Below are positions 18,393-27,239 of a DNA stretch of 64,000 nucleotides, one piece after another (position 1 is the first letter of the stretch; every line of letters starts with the position of its first letter). A program made the position numbers and the translations under genes. This DNA is from Bizionia saleffrena (GTDB taxonomy: Bacteria > Bacteroidota > Bacteroidia > Flavobacteriales > Flavobacteriaceae): assembly GCF_008086175.1 (NCBI RefSeq), contig NZ_VSKM01000007.1:124001-188000 (forward strand), read 5' to 3'. The notes below the pieces were generated by a model that saw nothing but the letters and a program-made list of their open reading frames with translations, had not been told where the DNA came from and made no database searches.

Positions 18393-19393
18393 GCATTATA
18401 ATTCCAGTATATAATTTAGAGAATTATATTGAAAGAACTTTAGATTCAGTCTGCTCACAAATGACGAGAGATGTTGAATTATTAATTATAAACGATGGAT
18501 CTGTAGATAATTCCTTAGAAAAAATTAATAACTATCTGGAATCTAAAAATATTGACGGAGTATCTGTTTTTACTGGTGAAAATCAGGGTTTGGTCGCGGC
18601 TAGAAATAAAGGGATATCTAAATCTAAAGGGGAGTATTTGTTTTTTTTAGATGGTGATGATGTTGTTTTTGAAGGAACTATTTCAAGTGTTTTAGAAATT
18701 CTAAACTCGAAAAGTCCAGATGCTTTAATTGGTAAATATCAAAAAATTAATACAGAAGGACGAATATTGTATAATTATGATGATAAATATATAACACCTA
18801 AACCAGAAGATATTACGAGTAATTTCATATTAGAACAATGTCTATTGAAAAATATTGTTATGGTAATTGGAACTGTCTTTTATTCCAGGAAAGTAATAGA
18901 TTCTATAGAATTGATTTTTGGAGATAAAAATTTTAAAGGAGCTTATGGAGAGGAAATAGAATTCTATTTTAGATTTTTGACAAATTCAACTAGCATCACC
19001 TTTCTTGATGTTAATATACTAGGATACACAGCAAGAGATAACTCTCTTATTAGTACTATAGATAAACCAATAGAGGTACTTCAAAACTATATTACTCGTA
19101 TGATGTCTCTTAAGAATGAGTTAAGTGGAAAGGTACCTAATAATACTTTACGCTTATTTGATTCAACATTTTTACCTGGTTTAATATTGTCTCTATCTAT
19201 TTACTCTTATTATAATGAGGTTAAGGTGCCTAGAGACATAATAAATAGACTTAAGTACGTTTCAATTAAGGATACAATATTAAAAAAGAAAAGAAGAGGT
19301 TTAGGTTTATATTTTGGTTCGTTAGCGCTGTACCTGAGCCCTGTTTTTTTTGTAACCTTATTGAAAATTTTGAAAATTAAAAATCGATTCTAA
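18377..19393 (+). CDS. Glycosyltransferase family 2 (GT-A)
   Basis: A 338-aa inverting glycosyltransferase. The N-terminal GT-A domain shows IIPVYNLENYIERTL, the INDGSVDNS loop and the metal-binding LDGDDV (DxD). The C-terminus holds a short hydrophobic stretch that may anchor it to the membrane. The start lies inside the flippase coding region, suggesting coupled translation. Substrate unknown. Confidence 0.88.
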   Translation: MDFKISIIIPVYNLENYIERTLDSVCSQMTRDVELLIINDGSVDNSLEKINNYLESKNIDGVSVFTGENQGLVAARNKGISKSKGEYLFFLDGDDVVFEGTISSVLEILNSKSPDALIGKYQKINTEGRILYNYDDKYITPKPEDITSNFILEQCLLKNIVMVIGTVFYSRKVIDSIELIFGDKNFKGAYGEEIEFYFRFLTNSTSITFLDVNILGYTARDNSLISTIDKPIEVLQNYITRMMSLKNELSGKVPNNTLRLFDSTFLPGLILSLSIYSYYNEVKVPRDIINRLKYVSIKDTILKKKRRGLGLYFGSLALYLSPVFFVTLLKILKIKNRF

Positions 19394-19400
19394 ATACGAT

Positions 19401-20600
19401 ATGAAAATTAGTTTAAATAGAGATTTTTTTATAAAACATGTGTTTATATACGCTCTAGTTTTGAATTATGTTTTTGATGCTTTAAATAAATTTTTCGGTC
19501 TTTATTACCCTGACTTATCAAGAATTGGATTACTTTTCAGGGTCTCTTTTCAGATTTTAATATTTATTTTAATACTAATTTTTCTCTCCCGACGACGACT
19601 TAATGGCTTAATAATATTTGCATATTATTTGATTTGTTTTCTAATCGCCAATTTGTCTTTAAAGTTTGATTCTAGCTTGAGTTTTTCTGTTTTAGAACAG
19701 TTTATATATTTCAATAAATACTTTTTTTTGTTAATGGCTTTTTTCTTGTTCGAAGAGTTCTTAAACAATAAAGAAAATCTTAATAGAGTAAAAAATATTT
19801 TTTTAAAAATATTTTATTTTAATGGTTGGTTAGCCTTAATAGGATTCGTCTTTGATCTTAGGTTATTCCGCATCTTTACACAGCATGAAACTTCTCTAAG
19901 ATTTGGGTATAATGGACTGATAAACGCAATAAATGAATCTTCTATATTTTATTTATTGGCAGTTGTTGTTGTATATCACGATTGGCGTTATTCAGCAAAA
20001 AAAAATCACTATTTTTTTTTAGCTGTTTTTTTTACTTTAATAGTTGGGACTAAGGCGGTCTACTTAGGATTGTTTTTTTTAATTATCTATCATTTAATAA
20101 CAACAATTAATCTGAAAAAATTATTAATTGTATTTGGCGCTATTTTGACCTCTTCTATAATCCTTTACATGAATATTGAAAGATTGAGAATTGTTTTTGG
20201 ATTTATTGTATACAAAGCTAATAATGTTGGCTTGTTATATACTTTTATGGGGGGGAGAAATGAATTGTTTTTAGAACGATTTAAAGGAAAAATAAATTTT
20301 GTGAATTTAATAAGATATTTAACCATCGGGGATAATGTGGCTTTAAAAGAAAAAGCATATTCAATAATTGAAATGGACATAATTGATGTATTATTATTTT
20401 TCGGCTTATTTAATGGTCTTCTATATTTGATGTTATTTAAAAGATATATTATCGGAGTAATTAACAATAAATATTATTTATTTGTTGTTTTTTTGTTTTT
20501 TATGATTTCTTTTTTCTCAGGACATTTTTTCACGTCAATAGTGAATGGTCTTTATATTTTAATTGTATTCAATTATTTAAGAAAATATGAATATAAATAA
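19401..20600 (+). CDS. Polytopic Wzy-like polysaccharide polymerase candidate A
   Basis: A 399-aa membrane protein with about 10-11 hydrophobic segments, the usual picture of a poorly conserved Wzy. It shares local motifs with the protein at 23046: RFGYNGL, GTKAVYLGL, GRNELFLER and the IIDVLLFFGLFNGLLYL stretch near the end. The two are therefore diverged homologues. The conserved loop arginine in GRNELF fits the Arg-containing periplasmic loops of polymerases. Its 3' end overlaps the next gene by 14 nt. Confidence 0.6.
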   Translation: MKISLNRDFFIKHVFIYALVLNYVFDALNKFFGLYYPDLSRIGLLFRVSFQILIFILILIFLSRRRLNGLIIFAYYLICFLIANLSLKFDSSLSFSVLEQFIYFNKYFFLLMAFFLFEEFLNNKENLNRVKNIFLKIFYFNGWLALIGFVFDLRLFRIFTQHETSLRFGYNGLINAINESSIFYLLAVVVVYHDWRYSAKKNHYFFLAVFFTLIVGTKAVYLGLFFLIIYHLITTINLKKLLIVFGAILTSSIILYMNIERLRIVFGFIVYKANNVGLLYTFMGGRNELFLERFKGKINFVNLIRYLTIGDNVALKEKAYSIIEMDIIDVLLFFGLFNGLLYLMLFKRYIIGVINNKYYLFVVFLFFMISFFSGHFFTSIVNGLYILIVFNYLRKYEYK

Positions 20601-21816
20601 TAATAAATATTTCATTAATATTCCATATCTAATTCTCGTTATAACAATGTTTTTAGATATAAAGTTTAACTCGATTGCTATTGTATTGCTTTTTCTGTTT
20701 TCTATTACCTATTTAGCAAAGCAGCGATTTAATCAAAGAAAATACATCCTTATATTTTCTTTATTATTTTTTTTTAATCTCCTTCACGTTTATAATGAAC
20801 GTTTTGATTTCATAGTATTAGAATCTAACCTTAGTTATCTGATTTTTCCTCTAATCTTTTTTTTAAAACCAATTGTAAATAGACGAAGTTTTGAGTTGAT
20901 TTTAAAGAGCTTTTTGTATTGTAGTATTGCTATGTTTTTAGTATTATTATTTAACGCTATCTACATACAATTTTTCAGTATTGGTAATTTTTATGAAATA
21001 AACTGGTTTTTATTCTCATATCATGATTTTGTAAAAATTATTAATATTGAGCCGGTTTACGCCTCTATTTTTGCAGGTTTTTCTGTGTTTATTTCTTTTT
21101 ATTTTTTCAGAAATACTAATAAAAATTATTTTCTTATTTTTATAGTAATACTATTGTTGTTTCAGGTTATGTTAACGTCTAGAACACCTTTGGTTGCTAC
21201 TTTTTTAATCTTAATTATTAGTATTTTTCAGACATATTCTTTTAAAAAATCAATGCTGCTGATGCTTTTATCTCTTATTATAATGATGATTTTAGTTTCG
21301 CTTCACTCTGTTAGTAGAAATCGTTTGTTAAGCACGTTCTATGGGATGCAATCAGACACAAAATTATCAAAGAATTGGGGAGAAGACAGCGGCAAATTAT
21401 CAGATAGAACGTTGAAATGGGATTCTTCTTTGGAGGTTATAAAAAGGAATCCAATAATTGGAGTTGGTGCTATTCAGATGAAAGATTCATTGGTTCGTGA
21501 ATATAAGAAAAATAATTACTTGATTGGTGCTCAAAAACGATTTGATCCACATAATCAATATCTCACGGAAACTTTGAGTAATGGTGTTTTTTCAGGTATA
21601 GCTTTAATTTTATTATTATTAGTACCCTACATATTAGCTTTAAGGGCTAAATATATTCTATACTCTAGTTTTGTTTTGTTGATAGTATTTAGCTTGTTTA
21701 CAGAGTCGGTACTTTATAGACAAAAGGGGTTGGTTTTTTATTGTTTTTTTAACGCTCTTTTCTTTTCTTTCTATTTTCTAAAAAGCGACAAACGACTAAG
21801 GTTGAATAATAGATAA
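20587..21816 (+). CDS. O-antigen ligase/polymerase (Wzy_C-type) family protein
   Basis: A 409-aa protein with roughly 10-12 TM segments and a large periplasmic loop (about 245-330). The loop holds SDRTLKWDSSLEVI, GVGAIQMKDS and HNQYLTETLSNG; the H-N-x-Y-L motif marks the WaaL/Wzy_C family. Members join glycans to lipid A core, to proteins or to each other, and sequence alone does not separate ligase from polymerase. It follows polymerase candidate A directly. Confidence 0.75.
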   Translation: MNINNNKYFINIPYLILVITMFLDIKFNSIAIVLLFLFSITYLAKQRFNQRKYILIFSLLFFFNLLHVYNERFDFIVLESNLSYLIFPLIFFLKPIVNRRSFELILKSFLYCSIAMFLVLLFNAIYIQFFSIGNFYEINWFLFSYHDFVKIINIEPVYASIFAGFSVFISFYFFRNTNKNYFLIFIVILLLFQVMLTSRTPLVATFLILIISIFQTYSFKKSMLLMLLSLIIMMILVSLHSVSRNRLLSTFYGMQSDTKLSKNWGEDSGKLSDRTLKWDSSLEVIKRNPIIGVGAIQMKDSLVREYKKNNYLIGAQKRFDPHNQYLTETLSNGVFSGIALILLLLVPYILALRAKYILYSSFVLLIVFSLFTESVLYRQKGLVFYCFFNALFFSFYFLKSDKRLRLNNR

Positions 21817-21847
21817 ATGCATAAATTGAATTACATTCTTCATCAGT

Positions 21848-23041
21848 ATGTTTTTTTCTAAATTAAAAATGAATAGTATGGAGGATAATATTTTAGATAA
21901 ATCGTTTAACAACTTAAAAGACTTTTGTGAAAAGGAATCTTTTAAAGGCTGGGATCCCTATGATGGTTTAAATAGTTGGGTAATACAAAAAACGCCACTC
22001 GGTAAGTCTCGATTTCTTAGATTAGCCTGGATACAATTATTTAAGCGTAACCCTATAAATTTAAGAACTGTTTTTGGTATTAAAAAAGACTATAATCCTA
22101 AAGGATTAGGTTTGTTTTTAATAGGGTATTGCAACCTTTATAAGGTGGAACCTAAAATCGAGTATTTAGAAAAGATAAATCATTTAGCATTTACAATAAT
22201 AAATTTAAAGACAGAGGGATATTCTGGTGCTTGTTGGGGCTATAATTTCGATTGGCAAGCTAGGGCATTTTTTCAACCAAAATATACACCTACAGTAGTA
22301 GCGACCTCCTTTATTGCAGAGGCTCTATTAGACGCCTATGAGATTACAAACACTCGTTTGTTTTTGGATACGGCAATTAGTACTAAAGATTTTGTTTTAA
22401 AAGACTTAAATAAAACGTTCGACAATGATGGAGATTATACACTTTCGTATTCTCCGTTAGATAGTACCCAAGTTTTTAATGCAGGTTTATTAGGCGCAAA
22501 ACTTTTAAGTTTAATCTATACGCAAACTAACGATGAATTATTAATTCAAGAGGCTAAAAAAATTGTGGCTTATGTTTGTAAAAAACAAGCAGATGATGGT
22601 TCATGGGCTTATGGCACACTTCCTTTCCATCAATGGATTGATAATTTCCATACGGGTTATAATTTAGAGTGTATTTATGAGTATCAAAAGTCTTCAAATG
22701 ACAGGAGGTTTGAAGGAAACATCGAAAAAGGTTTAAATTTTTACTTAAAAACTTTTTTTACAGGTGAAGGAATTTCTAAATATTATAATGATTCGGTATT
22801 TCCAATTGATATTCATGCACCTGCTCAGTTAGTGGTTACTTTGAGTAAGTTGAGCGTTTTTGAAGAAAATAAAGAACTTATTGACAAAGTGTTGTTGTGG
22901 ACAGCTAAAAACATGCAATCATCAGAAGGGTATTTTTACTACCAGAAAAAGAAGTATTCAACATCTAAAATTCCTTATATCCGTTGGGCACAGTCATGGA
23001 TGTTTTATGCATATAGTTATTATTTTTTAGAGAAGGAATAA
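21848..23041 (+). CDS. (alpha/alpha)-barrel protein of a polysaccharide-locus family, function unknown
   Basis: A 397-aa soluble protein without signal peptide. Repeated helix-turn-helix units with aromatic and Gly-rich turns (GACWGYNFDWQAR, ADDGSWAYG, NFHTGYNLECIY, IRWAQSWMFYAYSY) suggest an alpha/alpha toroid like that of some glycan lyases, hydrolases and epimerases. Similar proteins are common in bacterial exopolysaccharide clusters, often with unreliable names. No catalytic set can be assigned with confidence. It may modify a lipid-linked intermediate. ATG 21848 is used; ATG codons at 21869 and 21878 are alternatives. Confidence 0.5.
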   Translation: MFFSKLKMNSMEDNILDKSFNNLKDFCEKESFKGWDPYDGLNSWVIQKTPLGKSRFLRLAWIQLFKRNPINLRTVFGIKKDYNPKGLGLFLIGYCNLYKVEPKIEYLEKINHLAFTIINLKTEGYSGACWGYNFDWQARAFFQPKYTPTVVATSFIAEALLDAYEITNTRLFLDTAISTKDFVLKDLNKTFDNDGDYTLSYSPLDSTQVFNAGLLGAKLLSLIYTQTNDELLIQEAKKIVAYVCKKQADDGSWAYGTLPFHQWIDNFHTGYNLECIYEYQKSSNDRRFEGNIEKGLNFYLKTFFTGEGISKYYNDSVFPIDIHAPAQLVVTLSKLSVFEENKELIDKVLLWTAKNMQSSEGYFYYQKKKYSTSKIPYIRWAQSWMFYAYSYYFLEKE

Positions 23042-23045
23042 ATTA

Positions 23046-24164
23046 ATGAGATTAAGCTGTATTAAATATCTGCATTCCAATTTTGCTGTGTTATCACTGC
23101 TTCTATTATTCATCACAGAGGCTTTTTTTAAAATTGTTTTATTCTCTACAGGAGAGACACCAGGGATATTGCAAGTCACTAAAGGAGTTTTATTATTAGG
23201 TGTAGGTCTTTATCTTTTAATACAGCAGCCTAAGTCACTAAGGCTATTAGGACTGCTTTGCTTAACTTTTGTCTTGGGACAATTTGCCTTAGATAGCGGT
23301 GCTTTTAAAGAGGCCGTAATTGCTTTTTCTAAATTAGTATACCCTGTTATTCTGTTACTATTTTTCAATAGTTATACACTCTCCATAAAACAAAGAGAAA
23401 AGTTATTTGTGATTTTTGAATATATTATGCTTTGCAATGCGTTATTCGTTTTTAGCGGTTTACTTTTCGATATTAAAATTTTTAATACGTATTTAGGTTC
23501 TCGATTTGGTTTTAACGGTTTGTTTGTTACTTCAGCTACGAGCTCTTATGTGTATAGCCTTACATTAATTTACTTAATAGCGAAGTATAAGGCTACTGTG
23601 TTTAAAAAGATTCCCAATTTAATTATTATCGGGTCGATGTTTTGTTTAGGGACGAAAGTGGGGTATCTATTTTTGGGCTGTTTTTTGGGCGTTTACATTT
23701 GGAAATATACTAGAATAAATAATAAGATAATCGCAGCTGGTGTCATTGTTTTAGGAGCGCTTACAGCTTATGTGTTTTTCTTTAAGTTCGGTATTTTTAA
23801 CGAGATCCGCTTGAAAGATGGATTAGTTTCATCGGTAATGTCCTATAGAAACGAATTATTAATTGAACGGACTATACCTTACATTCAGGAACACTGGACG
23901 ACGTTTAATTATATGTTTGGGGGAGTCTCAGACTTAGCCACAAAATCTCAAATTGAATTTATAGATATTTTTTATTTTTTCGGAAGTATAGGAGGTTTAT
24001 TATATTATTACGTGTTTTTTAAAGCCTTTCTGGTCGTTAAACTTGAAATTTATAATGCTGTATTACTCTCGGTATTGTTCATTATCGTACTTTTGGCTGG
24101 TAATTTTTTCAGTTATCCTTCAATAGCTATATATTTAGTTGTTTTAAGAGAATACCTCAAGTAA
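23046..24164 (+). CDS. Polytopic Wzy-like polysaccharide polymerase candidate B
   Basis: A 372-aa membrane protein with about 10 hydrophobic segments. Motifs RFGFNGL, GTKVGYLFLG, YRNELLIERT and FIDIFYFFGSIGGLLYYY align in order with candidate A at 19401. The presence of two homologues in one locus is unusual. Its composition is less AT-rich than candidate A, suggesting different ages in the locus. It is followed after 1 nt by the GT26 gene. Confidence 0.6.
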   Translation: MRLSCIKYLHSNFAVLSLLLLFITEAFFKIVLFSTGETPGILQVTKGVLLLGVGLYLLIQQPKSLRLLGLLCLTFVLGQFALDSGAFKEAVIAFSKLVYPVILLLFFNSYTLSIKQREKLFVIFEYIMLCNALFVFSGLLFDIKIFNTYLGSRFGFNGLFVTSATSSYVYSLTLIYLIAKYKATVFKKIPNLIIIGSMFCLGTKVGYLFLGCFLGVYIWKYTRINNKIIAAGVIVLGALTAYVFFFKFGIFNEIRLKDGLVSSVMSYRNELLIERTIPYIQEHWTTFNYMFGGVSDLATKSQIEFIDIFYFFGSIGGLLYYYVFFKAFLVVKLEIYNAVLLSVLFIIVLLAGNFFSYPSIAIYLVVLREYLK

Positions 24165-24165
24165 A

Positions 24166-24906
24166 ATGAACAAAATCAACATACTTAATACGCACATTCA
24201 CAATGTATCAATGCAAGAAACCTTGGCTATTGTAGACCATACTATAAGCAAAGGTGAGCAGCTACATCACGTCGTGGTTAATGCGGGGAAAATTGTAGCG
24301 ATGCAATCCGATTTGCAATTACGCCAAAGCGTTAATGAAAGCGATTTAATTAATGCCGATGGGCAAGCTGTTGTGTGGGCTTCAAAAATACTAGGGAAAC
24401 CGTTAAAAGAACGCGTAGCAGGTATTGATCTTATGGTTAACTTAGTTGCATTAGCACATCAAAAAAAGTATAAAGTGTTTTTCTTCGGTGCAAAAGAGGC
24501 TGTTGTTAAAGCGGTAGTAGATAACTATTCTAAAACCTATTCTCCAGATATTATTGCAGGCTATAGAAATGGATATTTTAAAAAGGAAGAGGAGCAAGAT
24601 ATTGCTAGAGAAATTGCGAATAGCGGTGCGAATATCTTATTTGTAGCTATTAGCTCACCAACCAAGGAGAATTTTTTATACGACAATAAGGCATTGCTGA
24701 AAAACGTGAACTTTATTATGGGCGTTGGTGGCAGTTTTGATGTCGTTTCTGGTAAGGTGAAACGCGCACCAGAATGGATGCAAAATTCTGGTTTGGAATG
24801 GTTTTACAGATTCTCTCAAGAGCCACAAAGAATGTGGAAACGCTATTTAGTAGGAAATAGCAAGTTTATTGGTTTGGTGCTTAACGAGAAACGGAAAATT
24901 AAATAA
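24166..24906 (+). CDS. WecG/TagA/CpsF family glycosyltransferase (GT26)
   Basis: A 246-aa membrane-associated enzyme. Typical motifs are HHVVVNAGKIV near the N-terminus, NADGQAVVWASK with the catalytic Asp, KVFFFGAK, MGVGGSFDVVSGKVKRAP, and the C-terminal WFYRFSQEPQRMWKRY. WecG uses UDP-ManNAcA and TagA uses UDP-ManNAc. With wecB and wecC in the locus, transfer of ManNAcA onto the lipid-linked sugar is the best inference. Confidence 0.9.
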   Translation: MNKINILNTHIHNVSMQETLAIVDHTISKGEQLHHVVVNAGKIVAMQSDLQLRQSVNESDLINADGQAVVWASKILGKPLKERVAGIDLMVNLVALAHQKKYKVFFFGAKEAVVKAVVDNYSKTYSPDIIAGYRNGYFKKEEEQDIAREIANSGANILFVAISSPTKENFLYDNKALLKNVNFIMGVGGSFDVVSGKVKRAPEWMQNSGLEWFYRFSQEPQRMWKRYLVGNSKFIGLVLNEKRKIK

Positions 24907-25022
24907 TTTTTTCGGAAGATTTTGAGTATTTTTACTTTGAGGGGTTATAGTAATGAGACGTCGAAGACATTTTAAAATCGATTTGCAGTGTTAAAATAAT
25001 CTTAATTTTATGAATAGTTTAT

Positions 25023-25030
25023 TATCTTTG
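25023..25030 (+). promoter_or_regulatory. -7 element upstream of the large phosphoglycosyl transferase
   Basis: TATCTTTG matches TAnnTTTG exactly. No -33 TTTG is seen at 18-21 nt spacing. If used, transcription starts near 25037 and yields an unusually long leader. Confidence 0.45.
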
Positions 25031-25136
25031 TCTCGCTAAAGGCGTTAATCTGAGTTAAATCGTTATAAAATAAGTCCCTTAACCAAAATCTTAGCATATA
25101 ATACAATACGTTTTTTTTGTTAAAAATGGTCCACGA

Positions 25137-25174
25137 ACGTTTTAGAACGTATATATAACGTGGGGCTAAAACGT
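25137..25174 (+). repeat. Inverted repeat in the leader (hairpin)
   Basis: ACGTTTTAG (25137-25145) and CTAAAACGT (25166-25174) form a perfect 9-bp stem. The 20-nt loop itself contains two AACGT words around TATATA. There is no U-tract. It may be a leader hairpin or a protein-binding dyad acting on the downstream transferase gene. Confidence 0.5.
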
Positions 25175-25287
25175 ACTGCGTTTTAATTCGGTTAAAATTA
25201 GTGCTATAGCATTTACGCTCAACTTAAAAATAGAGATTTTATAACTACTAATCCTAAAAATGGGACTTTATAATCCCCAACGAATAA

Positions 25288-26640
25288 GTGAAGTACAGAC
25301 AGCATCGATTTTCAGGATTAATTAAGCCGCTAGCATGTAGTATTGATATTGCAATTATAATAGGGACTATCTTTTTGTTTCCGCTTAGTATTACAAATCT
25401 TTATATCTTTATTCTATATAGTGTTTTTTTCTGGTTATTAATTGCTCTAAAAACCGGATTTTATAATATTCAAAGACATACTCGATTGTTTCGCCTAACA
25501 CGTCTGGTATGCATACAGATGGGCTTTTACGCCGTAATACTATACGCTTTTATTGGTTTTTTTAAACAGCCGGAGATTAGTCGTTCTTATTTAGCGTTGT
25601 ACTTTCTAACTTGCTTCGGTTTAGTGTTCGCTTTTAAAATTACAACCTATCTACTCTTATTAAAATACCGTGCTATTTTTAAAGGTAACATTCGCTATGT
25701 CGTTGTTATTGGTAAGAATAGTAAAATGAATCAACTTTTAAAAATCTTTAAGGAGCAATCGGATTTTGGATACGAAGTAAGTAAACAATTTAATACGCGA
25801 TCTGAAGCGTTTTCTCTAGAATCGTGTTTCAGCTATATTTTAGAACATAAAATTGATAAAATTTACTTTTCAGTATCAGAATTAACGAACAATCAGATTA
25901 ATAAATTAATTAATTTTGCGGACAATAATTTAAGAGAACTCAAATTTATTCCTGATAATAAAGAAGTGTTTTCAAAAAAATTGAAATACGAGTACTACGA
26001 TTTCATTCCGGTGTTATCATTACGCGAAATTCCTTTAGATGAACCCTTGAATTTAATTATTAAACGTGTTTTCGATATTATTTTTTCAACTTTAGTTATT
26101 GTGTTTTTATTATCGTGGTTAACACCAATCATTGCTATTCTAATTAAATTAGAGTCTAAAGGGCCTGTATTTTTTAAACAATCTAGAAGTGGGTTTAGTC
26201 ACTCCCATTTTGGTTGTTATAAGTTCCGTTCTATGACGGTAAATAAGAATGCCAATGTTGAACAAGCCATAAAAAATGATGTGCGAATTACTAAAGTGGG
26301 TAAGTTTATTCGAAAAACGAGTATAGACGAGTTGCCCCAGTTTTTTAATGTATTTCTCGGCCATATGTCTGTTGCAGGCCCAAGACCGCACATGATAAGC
26401 CATACCAATATGTACTCTAAAAAAGTGGATAAGTTTATGGTGCGCCATCTGGTGAAACCGGGAATTACAGGGCTGGCACAAGTAAGTGGGTTTAGAGGGG
26501 AAATAGAAACGGATAAAGACATTATTAATCGGGTACGTTTCGATATTTTTTATGTCGAAAACTGGTCGTTGTTAATGGATATAAAAATTATACTACAGAC
26601 CGCCATTAACGCGATTCGAGGAGAAGAAAAGGCGTATTAA
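25288..26640 (+). CDS. Polyprenyl glycosylphosphotransferase (large, WbaP/WcaJ type), copy 1
   Basis: A 450-aa initiating enzyme that moves a sugar-1-phosphate onto undecaprenyl phosphate. Four N-terminal TM helices (about 12-120) are followed by a CoA-binding-like middle domain, then a membrane-inserted helix near 255-280. The C-terminal bacterial sugar transferase domain carries KFRSM, SIDELPQ (catalytic Asp-Glu dyad), GPRPHM and KPGITGLAQVSGFRG. The GTG start is supported by alignment with the paralogue at 31850 (KYRQHRFSGLIKP against FKRGRYSWLLRP). The sugar may be hexose or HexNAc. Confidence 0.93.
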   Translation: MKYRQHRFSGLIKPLACSIDIAIIIGTIFLFPLSITNLYIFILYSVFFWLLIALKTGFYNIQRHTRLFRLTRLVCIQMGFYAVILYAFIGFFKQPEISRSYLALYFLTCFGLVFAFKITTYLLLLKYRAIFKGNIRYVVVIGKNSKMNQLLKIFKEQSDFGYEVSKQFNTRSEAFSLESCFSYILEHKIDKIYFSVSELTNNQINKLINFADNNLRELKFIPDNKEVFSKKLKYEYYDFIPVLSLREIPLDEPLNLIIKRVFDIIFSTLVIVFLLSWLTPIIAILIKLESKGPVFFKQSRSGFSHSHFGCYKFRSMTVNKNANVEQAIKNDVRITKVGKFIRKTSIDELPQFFNVFLGHMSVAGPRPHMISHTNMYSKKVDKFMVRHLVKPGITGLAQVSGFRGEIETDKDIINRVRFDIFYVENWSLLMDIKIILQTAINAIRGEEKAY

Positions 26641-26666
26641 AATACAGTTTATAGTCTATTGTTAAA

Positions 26667-27239
26667 ATGCCAAACGAACTACAATCGTACAAACACATTA
26701 AAAGAGTCGCTGATGTATTTAGTGCTACCCTATTGTTGGTTATTTTATGGTGGTGTATTTTAGTACTCATTATAATAGCGAGTATAGACACCAAATCTTA
26801 TGGTGTTTTTAAACAAACCCGAGTAGGACGTTTTAAATTGAAATTTACCATCTTTAAAATTAAAACGGTACAAAATAACGGAGAAATCTCTAAGATTGGT
26901 GCGTTTTTAAGACGCTCGAAATTAGACGAGCTGCCGCAACTATTAAATATAATTATTGGAGAGATGAGCTGTGTAGGGCCGCGACCAGATGTTCCTGGTT
27001 TTGCTGATGAGTTAATAGGCGATGAAGAAATTATTCTTAGTGTTCGCCCAGGAATTACTGGGCCCGCAACAGTCTATTTTAGAAACGAAGAAGCGCTTTT
27101 AGCAAAACAACAAGATCCAAGGCAGTATAACGCGACGGTAATCTGGCCTAAAAAAATCGAATTAAATATAAAATATGTACACGAGCTCAGTTTTAGAAAA
27201 GATATATATTACCTTGTAAACACCTTTTTTAAGCTATGA
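26667..27239 (+). CDS. Short phosphoglycosyl transferase (PglC-like)
   Basis: A 190-aa monotopic phosphoglycosyl transferase: one membrane-inserted helix (about 17-35) and the catalytic domain only. It has FKQTRVGRF, SKLDELPQLLNI (Asp-Glu dyad), VGPRPDVPGF and RPGITGPATV. In PglC-type enzymes the acceptor is undecaprenyl phosphate and the donor often UDP-diacetylbacillosamine. The next two genes make the 4-amino-sugar part of such a donor. The stop overlaps the aminotransferase start (ATGA). Confidence 0.9.
   Translation: MPNELQSYKHIKRVADVFSATLLLVILWWCILVLIIIASIDTKSYGVFKQTRVGRFKLKFTIFKIKTVQNNGEISKIGAFLRRSKLDELPQLLNIIIGEMSCVGPRPDVPGFADELIGDEEIILSVRPGITGPATVYFRNEEALLAKQQDPRQYNATVIWPKKIELNIKYVHELSFRKDIYYLVNTFFKL

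Larger units (their letters stand above)
24907..25287 (+). other. Intergenic region with a probable promoter and long 5' leader
   Basis: These 381 bp hold no credible ORF. A -7 element lies at 25023-25030, leaving about 250 nt of leader before the GTG start at 25288. The leader contains a strong inverted repeat at 25137-25174. No U-tract terminator is seen, so transcription may also read through from the upstream glycan genes. Confidence 0.6.

Noticed and set aside
26149-26522. Two overlapping minus-strand frames inside the first large phosphoglycosyl transferase
   Set aside because: Shadows of the conserved catalytic domain on the + strand; no independent coding signal.
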